A stretch of DNA of 64,000 bases from CAZLCC01 sp964558365 (GCA_964558365.1 CAZLCC010000011.1:1-64000); one strand, 5' to 3'; shown: positions 1 to 8,323, counted from the first letter of the stretch. Numbers and translations are program-made. Notes: a model not told the origin generated them from the sequence alone.

Positions 1-3000
1 TCACTTGCTACCATTTCTTCGGTTACATCCATAGGGGTTACTGATTCAGCCTGTACTTCTGGAAGGTTCTCGGCTTCCTCGGCAACTGTTGCCACTAAAA
101 CCTCTTCTGCGTCAATTTCACCGACCTCTTCGTTGATAAGATCAACTCGTAGACCGAGACCTTGCAGTTCCTTTACTAACACGTTGAAACTTTCCGGAAT
201 CTTAGGACCTACGATTGGTTCTTGCTTAATGATGCTTTCGTAAGCCTTTGAACGACCGTACACATCGTCTGATTTAAGGGTTAGCATCTCTTGCAGTGTA
301 TTGGCTGCGCCGTATGCTTCCAATGCCCAAACTTCCATTTCTCCGAAACGCTGACCACCATTTTGTGCTTTACCACCAAGCGGCTGCTGGGTAACCATTG
401 TGTATGGACCAATTGAACGTGCATGGATCTTGTCTGCAATCATGTGATGCAGCTTGATGATATACATGTTTCCAACAGTTGTTTTTTCTTTAAATGCTTC
501 ACCTGTTCGGCCATCAAAGAGCTGTAGCTTACCGTCTTTTGGCAGTCCAGCTTTTTCAAGCTCTTGCTCAATGACTTCGTTTGGTACTCCATTAAATGGT
601 GGTGTTGCAACTTTATAACCAAGTGCACGTGCTGCCATACCAAGGTGCGTTTCAAATAACTGACCAAGGTTCATACGACTTGGCACACCAAGCGGGTTAA
701 GAATGACGTCAACAGGTGTTCCATCTTCAGCAAATGGCATATCTGCTTCAGGCAAGATTCGTGCAACAACACCCTTGTTTCCGTGGCGACCAGCCAGCTT
801 GTCACCAACAGAAACTTTACGAAGCTGCGCAACAAAAATCTGAATTTGCATTAAAACGCCAGCTTTTAATTCGTGGCCATTTTCGCGGCTAAAGATTTTT
901 ACGCCAACCACTTTACCATGCTTGCCATTGCTCATTCGCTGAGAAGTATCGCGTACGTCTTTTGCTTTTTCACCAAAGATAGCGCGAAGAAGTCGCTCTT
1001 CAGAGCTGAGTTCTTGCTCACCTTTTGGTGTAATCTTTCCAACTAGCACATCGCCAGCTTTTACTTCAGCACCAACTTGCACAATACCGTTTTCATCAAG
1101 ATGACGGAGACTTTCCTCGCTTACATTTGGAATATCGCGCGTTACAATCTCTGGGCCAAGTTTTGTTTCACGAACTTCAACCATAAAGTCATTAATATTG
1201 ATGCTTGTTAAATCATCGTCTTTTACAATTCGATCACTCAAAATAATTGAGTCGTCCATGTTGTACCCGCCCCAAGGCATGAAAGCAACAATCAAATCTT
1301 TACCGAGCGCCAACTCTCCATCAGCAACTGATGCACCTTCAATAAGCACATCGCCTTTTTTCACTTTTTGGCCGCGACTAACAACAACCTTTTGGTTAAT
1401 ACTTCGATCATCGTTACTTTGCTCAAAGTGAACAGGGTGATATGTTTTTGTGCCGTCTTTATATTTCACCAACACTTCATTTGCATCCGCTTTTGTCACT
1501 TCACCTGCTGCTTCAGCAACAATTAGCTGACTGGTATTTCGCGCCACGTCACTTTCAATACCAGTTCCCACAATTGGACTTTCCGTCTTTACAAGTGGTA
1601 CAGCCTGACGTTGCATGTTTGAACCAGTCAAAGATCGGTCGATACGGTTTTTCTCAATAAATGGAATAAGCGATGCGGTTGAACCAAGAATTTGCTTATT
1701 CGCAGCATCCATATAAGTTACCTCTGACGCTTCAACTTCTTCCGGGCTTAAGTGATATCGCGCACTTACACGATCTTCCTTGAAGCTACCGTCTTTATTT
1801 AGCTCGTTGCCAGCCTCAGCAATAATCTCAGCCGCTTCCTGTGCTGCATCAAGATACACTACTTCATCTGTTACTTTGCCATTTTTTACTTTTAGATATG
1901 GTGTTTCTAAGAAACCATATTCATTCACTTTTGCGTATGTTGCCATGTTAAGCACAAGACCAATGTTCGCACCTTCTGGTGTTTCTACAGAACAAAGGCG
2001 ACCATAATGCGTTGGGTGCGCATCGCGAACTTCCAATCCTGCACGTTCTCGGCTTAAACCACCAGGACCCATTGAGCTAAATCGACGCTTGTGAGAAAGT
2101 TCTGCAAGCGGATTTGTTTGATCCATAAACTGAGAAAGCTGAGAGCTTGCAAAGAATTCCCGAACCGCTGCAACCACAGGGCGAGCATTAATTAGCGCAC
2201 CCGGCGTTACTGTTTCAAGATCACTCATGCTCATGCGATCCATTGCATTTCGTTGCATTCGAAGCATGCCAATACGGAACTGGCGAGCCACCAACTCACC
2301 AACAAGCTTCACGCGACGATTTGAAAGCGCATCAATATCATCTGGTGCATCTTGTGTATTATTAAGGCGAATAAGTTCTTTAATAATCGCTACAAGATCC
2401 TCAAGTCGCATAACACGGTTTTCAGTCGTGTTTGGCACATCAAGATTTAGGCGCTGATTAATCTTATGGCGTCCAACTCGGCTAAAGTCGAACCGCTTGA
2501 AATCAAAGAACATTTTTTCAATCATGCTGCGTGCGTTATCAACTGTGGCAAGATCGCCAGGTCGAAGACGACGATACACCTCAATAAGTGCTTCGTTTGC
2601 ACCTTTGCTTGGATCTTTTTCAAGAGTAGCATCGATATATTTCACATCACCAGTGTCAACGTCAGCAAAAAGCTCTTTAATGCCTGTGTTAGTTGAATAG
2701 CCAAGTGCACGAAGAAGCGTTGTTACCGCAATCTTGCGACGGCGGTCGATCTTCACATATAGCGCACCGTTGCTTGCAGTTTCAAACTCAAGCCATGCAC
2801 CACGGCCAGGAATAACTTTTGCACCGTAATAGTTCTTGCCAGCAACATTTTCTGCAGTAAAGAAGATACCAGCACTTCGGATAAGCTGACTTACCACAAC
2901 ACGTTCAGCGCCGTTAATAACAAACGTACCGCGATCAGTCATCCATGGATAATCGCCAAGATAAATTTCTTGCTCTTTTACTTCGCCGGTTACTTTATTT

Positions 3001-3284
3001 GTTAGCTCAACATTTGCTTTTAAAGGAGCTTCGAAGCTAATGTTATTATGTCGTGCTTCTTTTTCAGAAGTCTTTGGCTCTTCAAAGTGGCAGTCCTTGA
3101 AGCGTAGTTCCAGTTTTTGACCGGTATAGTCTTCAATTGGATTAATTTCAGCGAAAATTTCGCTAAGACCCGTCTCAACAAACTCTTGCCATGAGTTTTT
3201 TTGATGGGCAATAAGATCTGGCAACGGCAGTGCAGTATCCTGCTGCGTAAAATACCGTCGCACACTAGGCTTGGTGATAGCCAT
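1..3284 (-). CDS. rpoB: RNA polymerase beta subunit (partial, C-terminus outside window)
   Basis: Beta subunit of the DNA-dependent RNA polymerase core. About 1094 codons are visible; the frame is still open at base 1, so the stop lies outside. The protein begins MAITKPSVRRYF and contains the rifampicin-pocket region (SQLSQFMDQTNPLAELSHKR, followed by RRFSSMGPGGLSRER and SVETPEGANIGLV) and the C-terminal signatures KVSVGDKLAGRHGNKGVV and GGKAQNGGQRFGEMEVWALE. After VLVKELQGLGLRVDL it continues with an acidic Glu/Val-rich tail that runs off the edge. The ATG at 3284 has a good AAGGAGAC site at 3293-3300. A promoter about 130 nt upstream gives a genuine leader, unlike many genes here. rpoC would be expected beyond the left edge. 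Confidence 0.98.
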   Translation of the reverse strand, partial: MAITKPSVRRYFTQQDTALPLPDLIAHQKNSWQEFVETGLSEIFAEINPIEDYTGQKLELRFKDCHFEEPKTSEKEARHNNISFEAPLKANVELTNKVTGEVKEQEIYLGDYPWMTDRGTFVINGAERVVVSQLIRSAGIFFTAENVAGKNYYGAKVIPGRGAWLEFETASNGALYVKIDRRRKIAVTTLLRALGYSTNTGIKELFADVDTGDVKYIDATLEKDPSKGANEALIEVYRRLRPGDLATVDNARSMIEKMFFDFKRFDFSRVGRHKINQRLNLDVPNTTENRVMRLEDLVAIIKELIRLNNTQDAPDDIDALSNRRVKLVGELVARQFRIGMLRMQRNAMDRMSMSDLETVTPGALINARPVVAAVREFFASSQLSQFMDQTNPLAELSHKRRFSSMGPGGLSRERAGLEVRDAHPTHYGRLCSVETPEGANIGLVLNMATYAKVNEYGFLETPYLKVKNGKVTDEVVYLDAAQEAAEIIAEAGNELNKDGSFKEDRVSARYHLSPEEVEASEVTYMDAANKQILGSTASLIPFIEKNRIDRSLTGSNMQRQAVPLVKTESPIVGTGIESDVARNTSQLIVAEAAGEVTKADANEVLVKYKDGTKTYHPVHFEQSNDDRSINQKVVVSRGQKVKKGDVLIEGASVADGELALGKDLIVAFMPWGGYNMDDSIILSDRIVKDDDLTSININDFMVEVRETKLGPEIVTRDIPNVSEESLRHLDENGIVQVGAEVKAGDVLVGKITPKGEQELSSEERLLRAIFGEKAKDVRDTSQRMSNGKHGKVVGVKIFSRENGHELKAGVLMQIQIFVAQLRKVSVGDKLAGRHGNKGVVARILPEADMPFAEDGTPVDVILNPLGVPSRMNLGQLFETHLGMAARALGYKVATPPFNGVPNEVIEQELEKAGLPKDGKLQLFDGRTGEAFKEKTTVGNMYIIKLHHMIADKIHARSIGPYTMVTQQPLGGKAQNGGQRFGEMEVWALEAYGAANTLQEMLTLKSDDVYGRSKAYESIIKQEPIVGPKIPESFNVLVKELQGLGLRVDLINEEVGEIDAEEVLVATVAEEAENLPEVQAESVTPMDVTEEMVAS

Positions 3285-3421
3285 AAATGCGTGTCTCCTT
3301 GTTTTTAGTGGTAGTTGTTATTGAATCGGCGCCGAAGATTCACTAAGTGTGGACGCATTGCCTCAAGGAGCCACCAAGAGTCACGCATAAATAGCCCAAC
3401 TTACACTACTTCTTACATACC

Positions 3422-3450
3422 ACTATAAATCATAGCCTACAACAAAGCAA
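3422..3450 (-). promoter_or_regulatory. Predicted rpoB promoter
   Basis: On the minus strand TTGCTT (3450-3445), a 17-nt spacer and TATAGT (3427-3422). Predicted start near 3415 gives a leader of about 130 nt before the rpoB ATG. The leader can form a small hairpin, GAATC/GATTC, shortly before the ribosome binding site. No known ribosomal-protein leader motif was recognised. Confidence 0.55.
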
Positions 3451-3462
3451 CCGTTTTATCTC

Positions 3463-3523
3463 TAAAAATACAACAGCCCCGAGGCGGAGTCTTTCGACTC
3501 GACACCTCAGGGCTTTTTGTGGC
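3463..3523 (-). terminator. Rho-independent terminator after the 114-aa gene
   Basis: The sequence pairs AGCCCC-GAGG with CCTC-AGGGCT and has an inner hairpin GAGTC-TTTC-GACTC. On the minus strand it is followed by a T-rich stretch ending TTTTT; on the plus strand it is followed by TTTTT, so it could work both ways. It sits between the stop of the 114-aa gene and the rpoB promoter. It is GC-rich like that gene. Confidence 0.7.
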
Positions 3524-3537
3524 TGTGGATATGAGAC

Positions 3538-3882
3538 TTACCAGTCCTTGATCCACAGCCTGAGCCAGCTTGCATCCTCGGGCTGTCCGGGAAGAATGTG
3601 AGCCAGGACATACTGCCCTGGAATCTCTGCATTCTCTCCGTGGATGGTTACGCCACCCCCACTATGGTGATGGACCTTGCCCATAGCGACTTCCACATAC
3701 GCTATTTCGAATGGACCATCAAAAATCGGGACTTCGACCTTCAATGGAAGCGTGGCACTGAAACCGGCCTCGAACTTGCTGAAATCATCTCCGTGTTTGA
3801 GCATATCTTCAACATCAACCAATACCCGTGCAACCATATCAACAGGTACACTTGAACTCATCTGCGTAGCTACCCCACTCAT
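3538..3882 (-). CDS. Orphan 114-aa protein, GC-rich, unknown function
   Basis: Not recognised. The 114-aa product begins MSGVATQMSSSVPVD, has no signal peptide or membrane segment, and carries a central HHHSGGG run (residues about 71-77) and a Trp-rich end (SWLRLWIKDW). It looks like a small globular beta-rich protein. The ATG follows a strong GAGGTGAAGGG site. It has its own promoter just after clpP and its own terminator, so it is a separate unit. Codon use differs from neighbours: CTG, CCC, GGG and AGG are frequent and the GC content is clearly higher. That pattern, shared with the gene at 50721-51884, suggests recent transfer or an insertion. The reading frame has consistent codon structure and a ribosome binding site, so it is probably real. 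Confidence 0.7.
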   Translation of the reverse strand: MSGVATQMSSSVPVDMVARVLVDVEDMLKHGDDFSKFEAGFSATLPLKVEVPIFDGPFEIAYVEVAMGKVHHHSGGGVTIHGENAEIPGQYVLAHILPGQPEDASWLRLWIKDW

Positions 3883-3925
3883 CCCTTCACCTCTTTCAAG
3901 TTGTTTTTAAGGAAAGGATTAGTAA

Positions 3926-3955
3926 AATTTAATCATTTTTTATTTAAATTGTCAA
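3926..3955 (-). promoter_or_regulatory. Predicted promoter of the 114-aa gene
   Basis: Consensus TTGACA on the minus strand (3955-3950) lies immediately after the clpP stop. A TTAAAT/TAAATT hexamer follows 17-18 nt downstream. Predicted leader about 40 nt containing the ribosome binding site. Confidence 0.5.
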
Positions 3956-3956
3956 T

Positions 3957-4553
3957 CTATGCTTTTGTAATAATCTCGTCAATTAGGCCATATTTCTTGG
4001 CTTCTTCTGGGTTCATCCAGTAGTCTCGCTCCATGTCATTCTTCACTTTTTCAAGTTTTTGACCAGTGTTTTTAGCTAAAATACTTGCGAGCTGCTCCTT
4101 TACATATAGCCCCTCGCGAAGATCAATCTCCATATCCGTCACTTTTCCGCGCGTACCGCTTGATGGCTGGTGAATCATCACCCTTGAATGCGGCAGCGCA
4201 TAGCGCTTGCCCTTGGCGCCAGAGCTTAAAAGAAACGCACCCATGCTTGCCTGTAAACCAATACCAATCGTCTGCACATCTGGCTTTATATATTGCATGG
4301 TGTCATAAATCGCCATGCCGTCATACACACTTCCGCCAGGGCTGTTTATATAAAACATAATGTCTTTTTTTGGATCTTCATGCGCTAGATGAAGCAGCTG
4401 CGCCACCACCAAGTTTGCTGTTGTTTCATTCACCTGCTCGCCCAAGAAAATAACTCGTTCTTTTAAAAGTCGAGAATAAATATCAAAAGCACGCTCACCC
4501 TCAAATGATTTTTCAATAACAGTTGGAACAAGATAATTTGATGGCTTTGTCAT
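3957..4553 (-). CDS. clpP: ATP-dependent Clp protease proteolytic subunit
   Basis: Serine peptidase subunit that degrades proteins fed by a Clp ATPase. The 198-aa length is normal. Family motifs: YINSPGGSVYDG, catalytic Ser in QASMGAF, His in RVMIHQPSSG, and Asp in MERDYWMNPEEA. The frame is open further upstream to 4589, but the ATG at 4553 is the better start: TATACT ends 6 nt before it and TTGACT lies 18 nt further up, so the predicted transcript begins at the A of this ATG. An upstream start would also lie inside the terminator of the VOC gene. tig and hisS lie upstream on the same strand, recalling the common tig-clpP neighbourhood. No clpX is visible here. Confidence 0.97.
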   Translation of the reverse strand: MTKPSNYLVPTVIEKSFEGERAFDIYSRLLKERVIFLGEQVNETTANLVVAQLLHLAHEDPKKDIMFYINSPGGSVYDGMAIYDTMQYIKPDVQTIGIGLQASMGAFLLSSGAKGKRYALPHSRVMIHQPSSGTRGKVTDMEIDLREGLYVKEQLASILAKNTGQKLEKVKNDMERDYWMNPEEAKKYGLIDEIITKA

Positions 4554-4559
4554 ACCACT

Positions 4560-4589
4560 AGTATACAAAAAACTAGCACTCAAAGTCAA
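4560..4589 (-). promoter_or_regulatory. clpP promoter nested in a terminator (leaderless)
   Basis: Minus strand: TTGACT at 4589-4584, an 18-nt spacer, TATACT at 4565-4560, then 6 nt to the ATG at 4553. The -35 hexamer falls in the loop of the VOC terminator and the spacer contains its descending arm. Confidence 0.7.
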
Positions 4590-4603
4590 CGAGTGCTAGT
4601 TTT
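4565..4603 (-). terminator. Terminator of the VOC gene
   Basis: Perfect 13-bp inverted repeat: AAAACTAGCACTC at 4569-4581 and GAGTGCTAGTTTT at 4591-4603, with a 9-nt loop. On the minus strand the stem runs into six T. The VOC stop codon TAG (4598-4596) lies in the ascending arm. Confidence 0.85.
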
Positions 4604-4949
4604 CTTCCCTTTGGATAAACTGAACCTTGTTTTTGTCTGGATCGTAAATAGCAAAATTATGCCCAAACCCTTCCATATATCCTAAAGGTTTATGGAAGTC
4701 TACTTTTTTAGCTTGCATTAATTTATAGATTTCTTCTGCATTTTCCACCCCAATAAATACTGTTTGAGCACCTGGGACTTCACGTTCTTCTACTGTCTTT
4801 TTTATACCTAACCTTACCCCATTATCAAACAAGAATGAGACATACTTCTCTCCTTGCCTATATTCCAACGTTAAACCTACAGTATTAACATAGAAATCAA
4901 TAATGCTATCGATATCGCTACTATAGAAAACCACGCTATCTATTTTCAT
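4596..4949 (-). CDS. VOC / glyoxalase-fold protein
   Basis: 117-aa single-module vicinal-oxygen-chelate fold protein: begins MKIDSVVFYSSDIDSIIDFY, then GLTLEYR, and ends with GHNFAIYDPDKNKVQFIQR. This is the pattern of glyoxalase/bleomycin-resistance proteins, where His and Glu residues on the strands bind a metal. Here the usual late Glu position is occupied by Gln (VQFIQ), so metal binding is uncertain. Substrate unknown. The start ATG has no Shine-Dalgarno sequence but lies 7 nt after an extended -10 (TGATAAAAT). It sits 13 nt after tig and ends in a strong terminator. Confidence 0.8.
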   Translation of the reverse strand: MKIDSVVFYSSDIDSIIDFYVNTVGLTLEYRQGEKYVSFLFDNGVRLGIKKTVEEREVPGAQTVFIGVENAEEIYKLMQAKKVDFHKPLGYMEGFGHNFAIYDPDKNKVQFIQREEN

Positions 4950-4956
4950 GGCTTCT

Positions 4957-4965
4957 ATTTTATCA
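4957..4965 (-). promoter_or_regulatory. Extended -10 of the VOC gene
   Basis: TGA-TAAAAT on the minus strand, ending 7 nt before the ATG; predicted leaderless transcript. It overlaps the tig stop codon region. Confidence 0.4.
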
Positions 4966-6252
4966 TTTAACGTTTAACTCAAGTAACCGCTGGATGGTTT
5001 TTTCTGTCAAAACTCGATTTGCAAGGTCGCGACGAGCTTCTGGCGTATCTAGCTGCGCACGAATATTCGCATCGCCAGCATATTGTGTCATCATTTGTGC
5101 ATGGCGTTCGTCTAGCTCTTTTTTATCGGCTTCAATTTTTTCAGCTTTTGTAAGCTCAGCTAGCACCAAGCCAGATTGTACTCGCGCTACGGCCGCATCT
5201 TTAAGCTCTTTTTCTTGCCACTCTTCTTTATCTTTAAAACCTTTTTCATTTAGATATTGGTCTAGCGTGACGCCACGAGCCATCAAGTTCTGCACCATAT
5301 CTTGTTCAAGGTTTCGAGCTTGATCACTTACGAGCACTTCAGGCACTGGCACCTTGCTAGCTTTTACAAGCTTTTCAACCAACTCATCTTTTAGCTTATT
5401 GTCGGCTTCTTCAGTTTTTCGTGCTGTTAATTCTTTTTTAATATCATCTGTAAGTTCGGCAACATTTTTAAATGGTCCGCACTTTGCCGCAAATTCGTCA
5501 TCCACTTTTGGCAAAACAACTTCGTTTACTTTTTTAACCTTAACGGCAAAATTTACCTTTGCGCCAGCAAGATGCTTGGCATGATATTCTTTTGGAAATG
5601 TAAGTGGAAGATCAAACTCATCACCCGCCTTTTTGCCGACCAAACCTTCTTCAAAGCCAGGAATGAACGTATTACTACCAAGACTCAGAGGATAATCTTT
5701 GCCGCTTGCACCTGGAATGTCTTTACTGTTTTTGTCGGTTCCATGAAAATCAATCCACACCTCGTCTTTATTCTTTGCCTCTCGTTTTACTTCTTTCTTT
5801 TCAGCAAAATTAAGCTGCATACGCTCTAAAACTTCATCGATATCTTTTTTCGCAATCGCGACTTTAGGTTTTGTTACCTTTAGTTTTTTATAATCACCAA
5901 GCGTAATTTCTGGTAACACTTCGGCCTCTGCCGTAAACTCGAGGCTTTCATTCGGCACAAACTTCTTCACATCAACTTGCGGACGATCAAGCACCTGCGT
6001 TTCTTCTTTTGTATACACTTCAACAATCGCTTTATTGATCGCTCGATCTAAAATTTCGTTAGTAAGCGTTTCAGCAGAAAGATGTTTCTCGGCAACAGAA
6101 GGCGGCACTTTGCCTTTTCGAAAGCCAGGCGCCTTTACTTCGCGCGCAAGCCGCACAAGCGCTAATTCTTTTGCTTCAGCCAAATCTTTTTTGTCTAATG
6201 TTACGTTTGTTTGAATTTTAGTCTCTGATAGTTTCTTGGTGGTATGTTTCAT
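4963..6252 (-). CDS. tig: Trigger factor
   Basis: Ribosome-associated chaperone and peptidyl-prolyl isomerase acting on nascent chains. 429 aa, the usual length. The N-terminal ribosome-binding domain has the signature loop GFRKGKVPP (residues about 43-51), the FKBP-type domain follows (about 160-240, with GDEFDLPLTFP), and the C-terminal helical arms are rich in Lys and Glu. Upstream of the ATG there is no ribosome binding site, but the extended -10 TGTTAAAAT ends 8 nt before it, predicting a 5' untranslated region of about 2 nt. Neighbours hisS (upstream) and clpP (downstream) fit a proteostasis/translation cluster. Confidence 0.97.
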   Translation of the reverse strand: MKHTTKKLSETKIQTNVTLDKKDLAEAKELALVRLAREVKAPGFRKGKVPPSVAEKHLSAETLTNEILDRAINKAIVEVYTKEETQVLDRPQVDVKKFVPNESLEFTAEAEVLPEITLGDYKKLKVTKPKVAIAKKDIDEVLERMQLNFAEKKEVKREAKNKDEVWIDFHGTDKNSKDIPGASGKDYPLSLGSNTFIPGFEEGLVGKKAGDEFDLPLTFPKEYHAKHLAGAKVNFAVKVKKVNEVVLPKVDDEFAAKCGPFKNVAELTDDIKKELTARKTEEADNKLKDELVEKLVKASKVPVPEVLVSDQARNLEQDMVQNLMARGVTLDQYLNEKGFKDKEEWQEKELKDAAVARVQSGLVLAELTKAEKIEADKKELDERHAQMMTQYAGDANIRAQLDTPEARRDLANRVLTEKTIQRLLELNVK

Positions 6253-6260
6253 AAGTAGCT

Positions 6261-6269
6261 ATTTTAACA
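6261..6269 (-). promoter_or_regulatory. Extended -10 of tig
   Basis: TGT-TAAAAT on the minus strand, ending 8 nt before the tig ATG; no convincing -35. Confidence 0.45.
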
Positions 6270-6296
6270 GATACAGCAAGATTTTTCCACAGTAAG

Positions 6297-7586
6297 TTAC
6301 GAGAGAGTTTGTATAATTTTTTCAATTGAAAGTTTTTGCTCTTTTTCGGTCTTCACATTTTTAAGCGTATACTCGCCACTCTTGAGTTCTTCTTCGCCAA
6401 CAAACAATAAGTAAGGGATCTTCTTTTTTACTGCTGCTTTAATCTGCTTTTCAATTTTGCGGCTCGAAATATCAACCTCGACATTAATATTTTTTTCTCG
6501 CAATTTTTCAGCAACTTTTTGCGCTCCAGAAAGCGAATCGCCAAGAGGAATGACGTAAACATCCGTTAATGAAGAGAGTTTTGGAATAAGATTGTGGCTA
6601 CGCAAAAAGTCTTCTGTTGTGGTGCCACCCGGCGCCATACCCACGGCACTAATTGGCTCTGCGCCAAACAAGCCGACCAAGCCGTCATATCGTCCACCGC
6701 CGAACATTGATCGGCGGTTGTCTGGGTGGTTATCAAATACTTCAAACACAATGCCTGTGTAGTAATCAAAGCCACGCATTAACGTAATGTCTAATTTAGC
6801 ATTCGAAACACCTGCTTCAGTTACAATAGTAAAGAGGTTTTGAATTTCTTTCACTGCCGCACTATCGCGAATAACAGGCGGAAGATCTGCCATTGTTTTA
6901 GCGGTTAGCAAGCTAGCAATCTTCTTAAGACCTTCTTCAACTTTCACGGCATCAAAAATAGTTGTCGCTTGCTCTTTAAAAGCGTTCGGCTCAATTTTAT
7001 CTTTTCTATCAAAAAGTTTAATCATTTGCTGCGCTTGCTCAACTTCAAGTTGCAGATATTCAGCCATCATAAAGTTAATAAGCTTTCGATTATTCACCTT
7101 GATTGTATACATGTCGGGCGTTGCTTTTAGTTCTTTCATAAGCGCCGCAGCCATAACAATCATTTCAGCATCTGCGTCGATTGAATCAACACCAAAAATA
7201 TCAACATTCAGCTGCCAAAATTCACGCTCGCGACCATGCTGCGGGCGTTCATAACGCATAAAGTTTGCGATGGAATACCACCGCGCAGGATATGGTAATT
7301 CTTGCCTTCTTCCGGCAATCATACGGCTCACGCTCGGTGTCATCTCTGGGCGAATTGCCACATTACGCCCACCTCTGTCGGTAAATTGATATGTTTGTTC
7401 ATTAACAATTTCTTGACCAGTTTTTGCAGCATAAATATCAAGCGGCTCTAAAAGAGGCGCGCCATATTCTTCATAGCCAAAGCGCTCTGAAGTTACGCGC
7501 CAGGCGTTAAAAATGTAATTCTGCAAGCGCTTATCTTCTGGGTAGTGGTCGCGCGTGCCTTTATATGGTCTTGGATTTAGGCTCAT
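6297..7586 (-). CDS. hisS: Histidyl-tRNA synthetase
   Basis: Class II aminoacyl-tRNA synthetase charging tRNA-His. 429 aa, a normal length. Class II motifs are visible: NPRPYKGTRD near the N-terminus, RPEMTPSVSRM (motif 1/2 region), RYERPQHGREREFWQLNVD (motif 2), GFDYYTGIVFEVF and GGGRYDGLVG (motif 3), followed by an anticodon-binding domain (about 335-429). A four-codon longer start at 7598 overlaps the -10 TATAAT itself, so the ATG at 7586 is preferred: TTAACA, 16 nt, TATAAT, 10 nt, ATG, giving a leader of about 4 nt. tRNA-Val is divergent upstream. Confidence 0.97.
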   Translation of the reverse strand: MSLNPRPYKGTRDHYPEDKRLQNYIFNAWRVTSERFGYEEYGAPLLEPLDIYAAKTGQEIVNEQTYQFTDRGGRNVAIRPEMTPSVSRMIAGRRQELPYPARWYSIANFMRYERPQHGREREFWQLNVDIFGVDSIDADAEMIVMAAALMKELKATPDMYTIKVNNRKLINFMMAEYLQLEVEQAQQMIKLFDRKDKIEPNAFKEQATTIFDAVKVEEGLKKIASLLTAKTMADLPPVIRDSAAVKEIQNLFTIVTEAGVSNAKLDITLMRGFDYYTGIVFEVFDNHPDNRRSMFGGGRYDGLVGLFGAEPISAVGMAPGGTTTEDFLRSHNLIPKLSSLTDVYVIPLGDSLSGAQKVAEKLREKNINVEVDISSRKIEKQIKAAVKKKIPYLLFVGEEELKSGEYTLKNVKTEKEQKLSIEKIIQTLS

Positions 7587-7596
7587 AGCTGCCTGC

Positions 7597-7624
7597 ATTA
7601 TACCACTGTTGCCTAAAGTGTTAA
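7597..7624 (-). promoter_or_regulatory. Predicted hisS promoter
   Basis: Minus strand TTAACA (7624-7619), 16-nt spacer, TATAAT (7602-7597). The first upstream in-frame ATG lies in the -10 element. Confidence 0.6.
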
Positions 7625-7632
7625 TAGAAGGC

Positions 7633-7661
7633 TTGGATTTACGCTATAAGTTTGCTACTAT
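7633..7661 (+). promoter_or_regulatory. Predicted tRNA-Val promoter
   Basis: TTGGAT (7633-7638), 17-nt spacer ending TGC, TACTAT (7656-7661): an extended -10. Predicted start about 19 nt before the mature tRNA. Confidence 0.5.
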
Positions 7662-7686
7662 ACATATGCTCGTTTAGCGAGTTTAA

Positions 7687-7763
7687 GGGCGCTTAGCTCA
7701 GTTGGCTAGAGCACCTCGTTTACACCGAGGGGGTCGGGGGTTCGAGTCCCTCAGCGCCCACCA
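7687..7763 (+). tRNA. tRNA-Val (anticodon TAC)
   Basis: 77-nt cloverleaf with CCA encoded. Acceptor GGGCGCT/AGCGCCC, D arm with GCTC-AGTTGGCTA-GAGC, anticodon stem CCTCG/CGAGG around loop TTTACAC giving anticodon TAC, T arm with GGTTCGAGTCC. Reads GUA codons. Confidence 0.97.
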
Positions 7764-7775
7764 CAAAGAAATATA

Positions 7776-7804
7776 ATCCTGTCTTATTGCAAGGCGGGAT
7801 TTTT
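7776..7804 (+). terminator. Terminator of tRNA-Val
   Basis: 10-bp stem ATCCTGTCTT/AAGGCGGGAT (with G-T pairs), 5-nt loop, then TTTT. Confidence 0.8.
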
Positions 7805-7806
7805 AT

Positions 7807-7834
7807 TTGACTTTACACCTAGCCAGGATAATAA
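7807..7834 (+). promoter_or_regulatory. Possible promoter of the DUF7144-like gene
   Basis: TTGACT (7807-7812), 16-nt spacer, TAATAA (7829-7834). Weak -10. The gene has its own AAGGAG site at 7854-7859. Confidence 0.35.
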
Positions 7835-7864
7835 TGACGGTATAGGTAAATATAAGGAGTTTCT

Positions 7865-8275
7865 ATGGCTAAAAAACAATCAATGTTATCACCAGAACCA
7901 TCTGGCTGGGTTGGCTGGGTTTATTTCGCTAGCGCGTTAATGATCATCTCGGCGTTCTTTCAGCTCTTCTTTGGATTCGCTGCATTAGTGCAGCCAGAAT
8001 TCTTTGCAGTAGCAGGTGGTCAGCTATTTTTGTTTGATCTAACCTCTTGGGGCTGGATCCATACTATTTGGGGACTCGTGCTTCTTACTGCAGGAATTTC
8101 ACTTGCAGGTGGCGGAGCTTGGGGCCGAGTAATTGGCGTTTTAGTAGTAACCGTCGCGCTTATTGGCAACTTCATCTTCTTGCCAGTGCAACCATGGTGG
8201 TCAATCATCGCAATTGCGGTTGATATGCTCATTCTTTATGCACTATTAGTGCATGGCAAAGAAGCAAAAGCTTAG
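7865..8275 (+). CDS. Small four-TM membrane protein, DUF7144-like
   Basis: 136 aa with four hydrophobic helices (about 17-40, 60-80, 86-108, 112-130). The pattern GWVGWVYFAS, then LFDLTSWGWIHTIWG, then AWGRVIGV, then a Pro-Trp-WSI helix, matches small membrane proteins of the DUF7144 type that are common in Actinobacteria. Function unknown. The start is well supported by AAGGAG with a suitable spacing. It is monocistronic, between the tRNA-Val terminator and a perfect bidirectional terminator, and no partner gene is evident. Family assignment is by pattern memory and should be checked with an HMM search. Confidence 0.75.
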   Translation: MAKKQSMLSPEPSGWVGWVYFASALMIISAFFQLFFGFAALVQPEFFAVAGGQLFLFDLTSWGWIHTIWGLVLLTAGISLAGGGAWGRVIGVLVVTVALIGNFIFLPVQPWWSIIAIAVDMLILYALLVHGKEAKA

Positions 8276-8297
8276 CTAAAGCCGAACTGAAATAAAT

Positions 8298-8323
8298 AAA
8301 AGTCCGCGTTAACGCGGACTTTT
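8298..8323. terminator. Bidirectional terminator
   Basis: Perfect palindrome AAAAGTCCGCGTT / AACGCGGACTTTT, with A and T tails on both sides. It ends the DUF7144-like gene on plus and tRNA-Leu on minus. Confidence 0.9.

Noticed and set aside
3285..3415. L10-type ribosomal leader before rpoB
   Set aside because: rplJ/rplL are not adjacent and the leader shows only short hairpins, without the known L10-binding pattern.
3957..4589. Longer clpP start at 4589
   Set aside because: It lies inside the upstream terminator and promoter; the ATG at 4553 matches the family and the -10 spacing.
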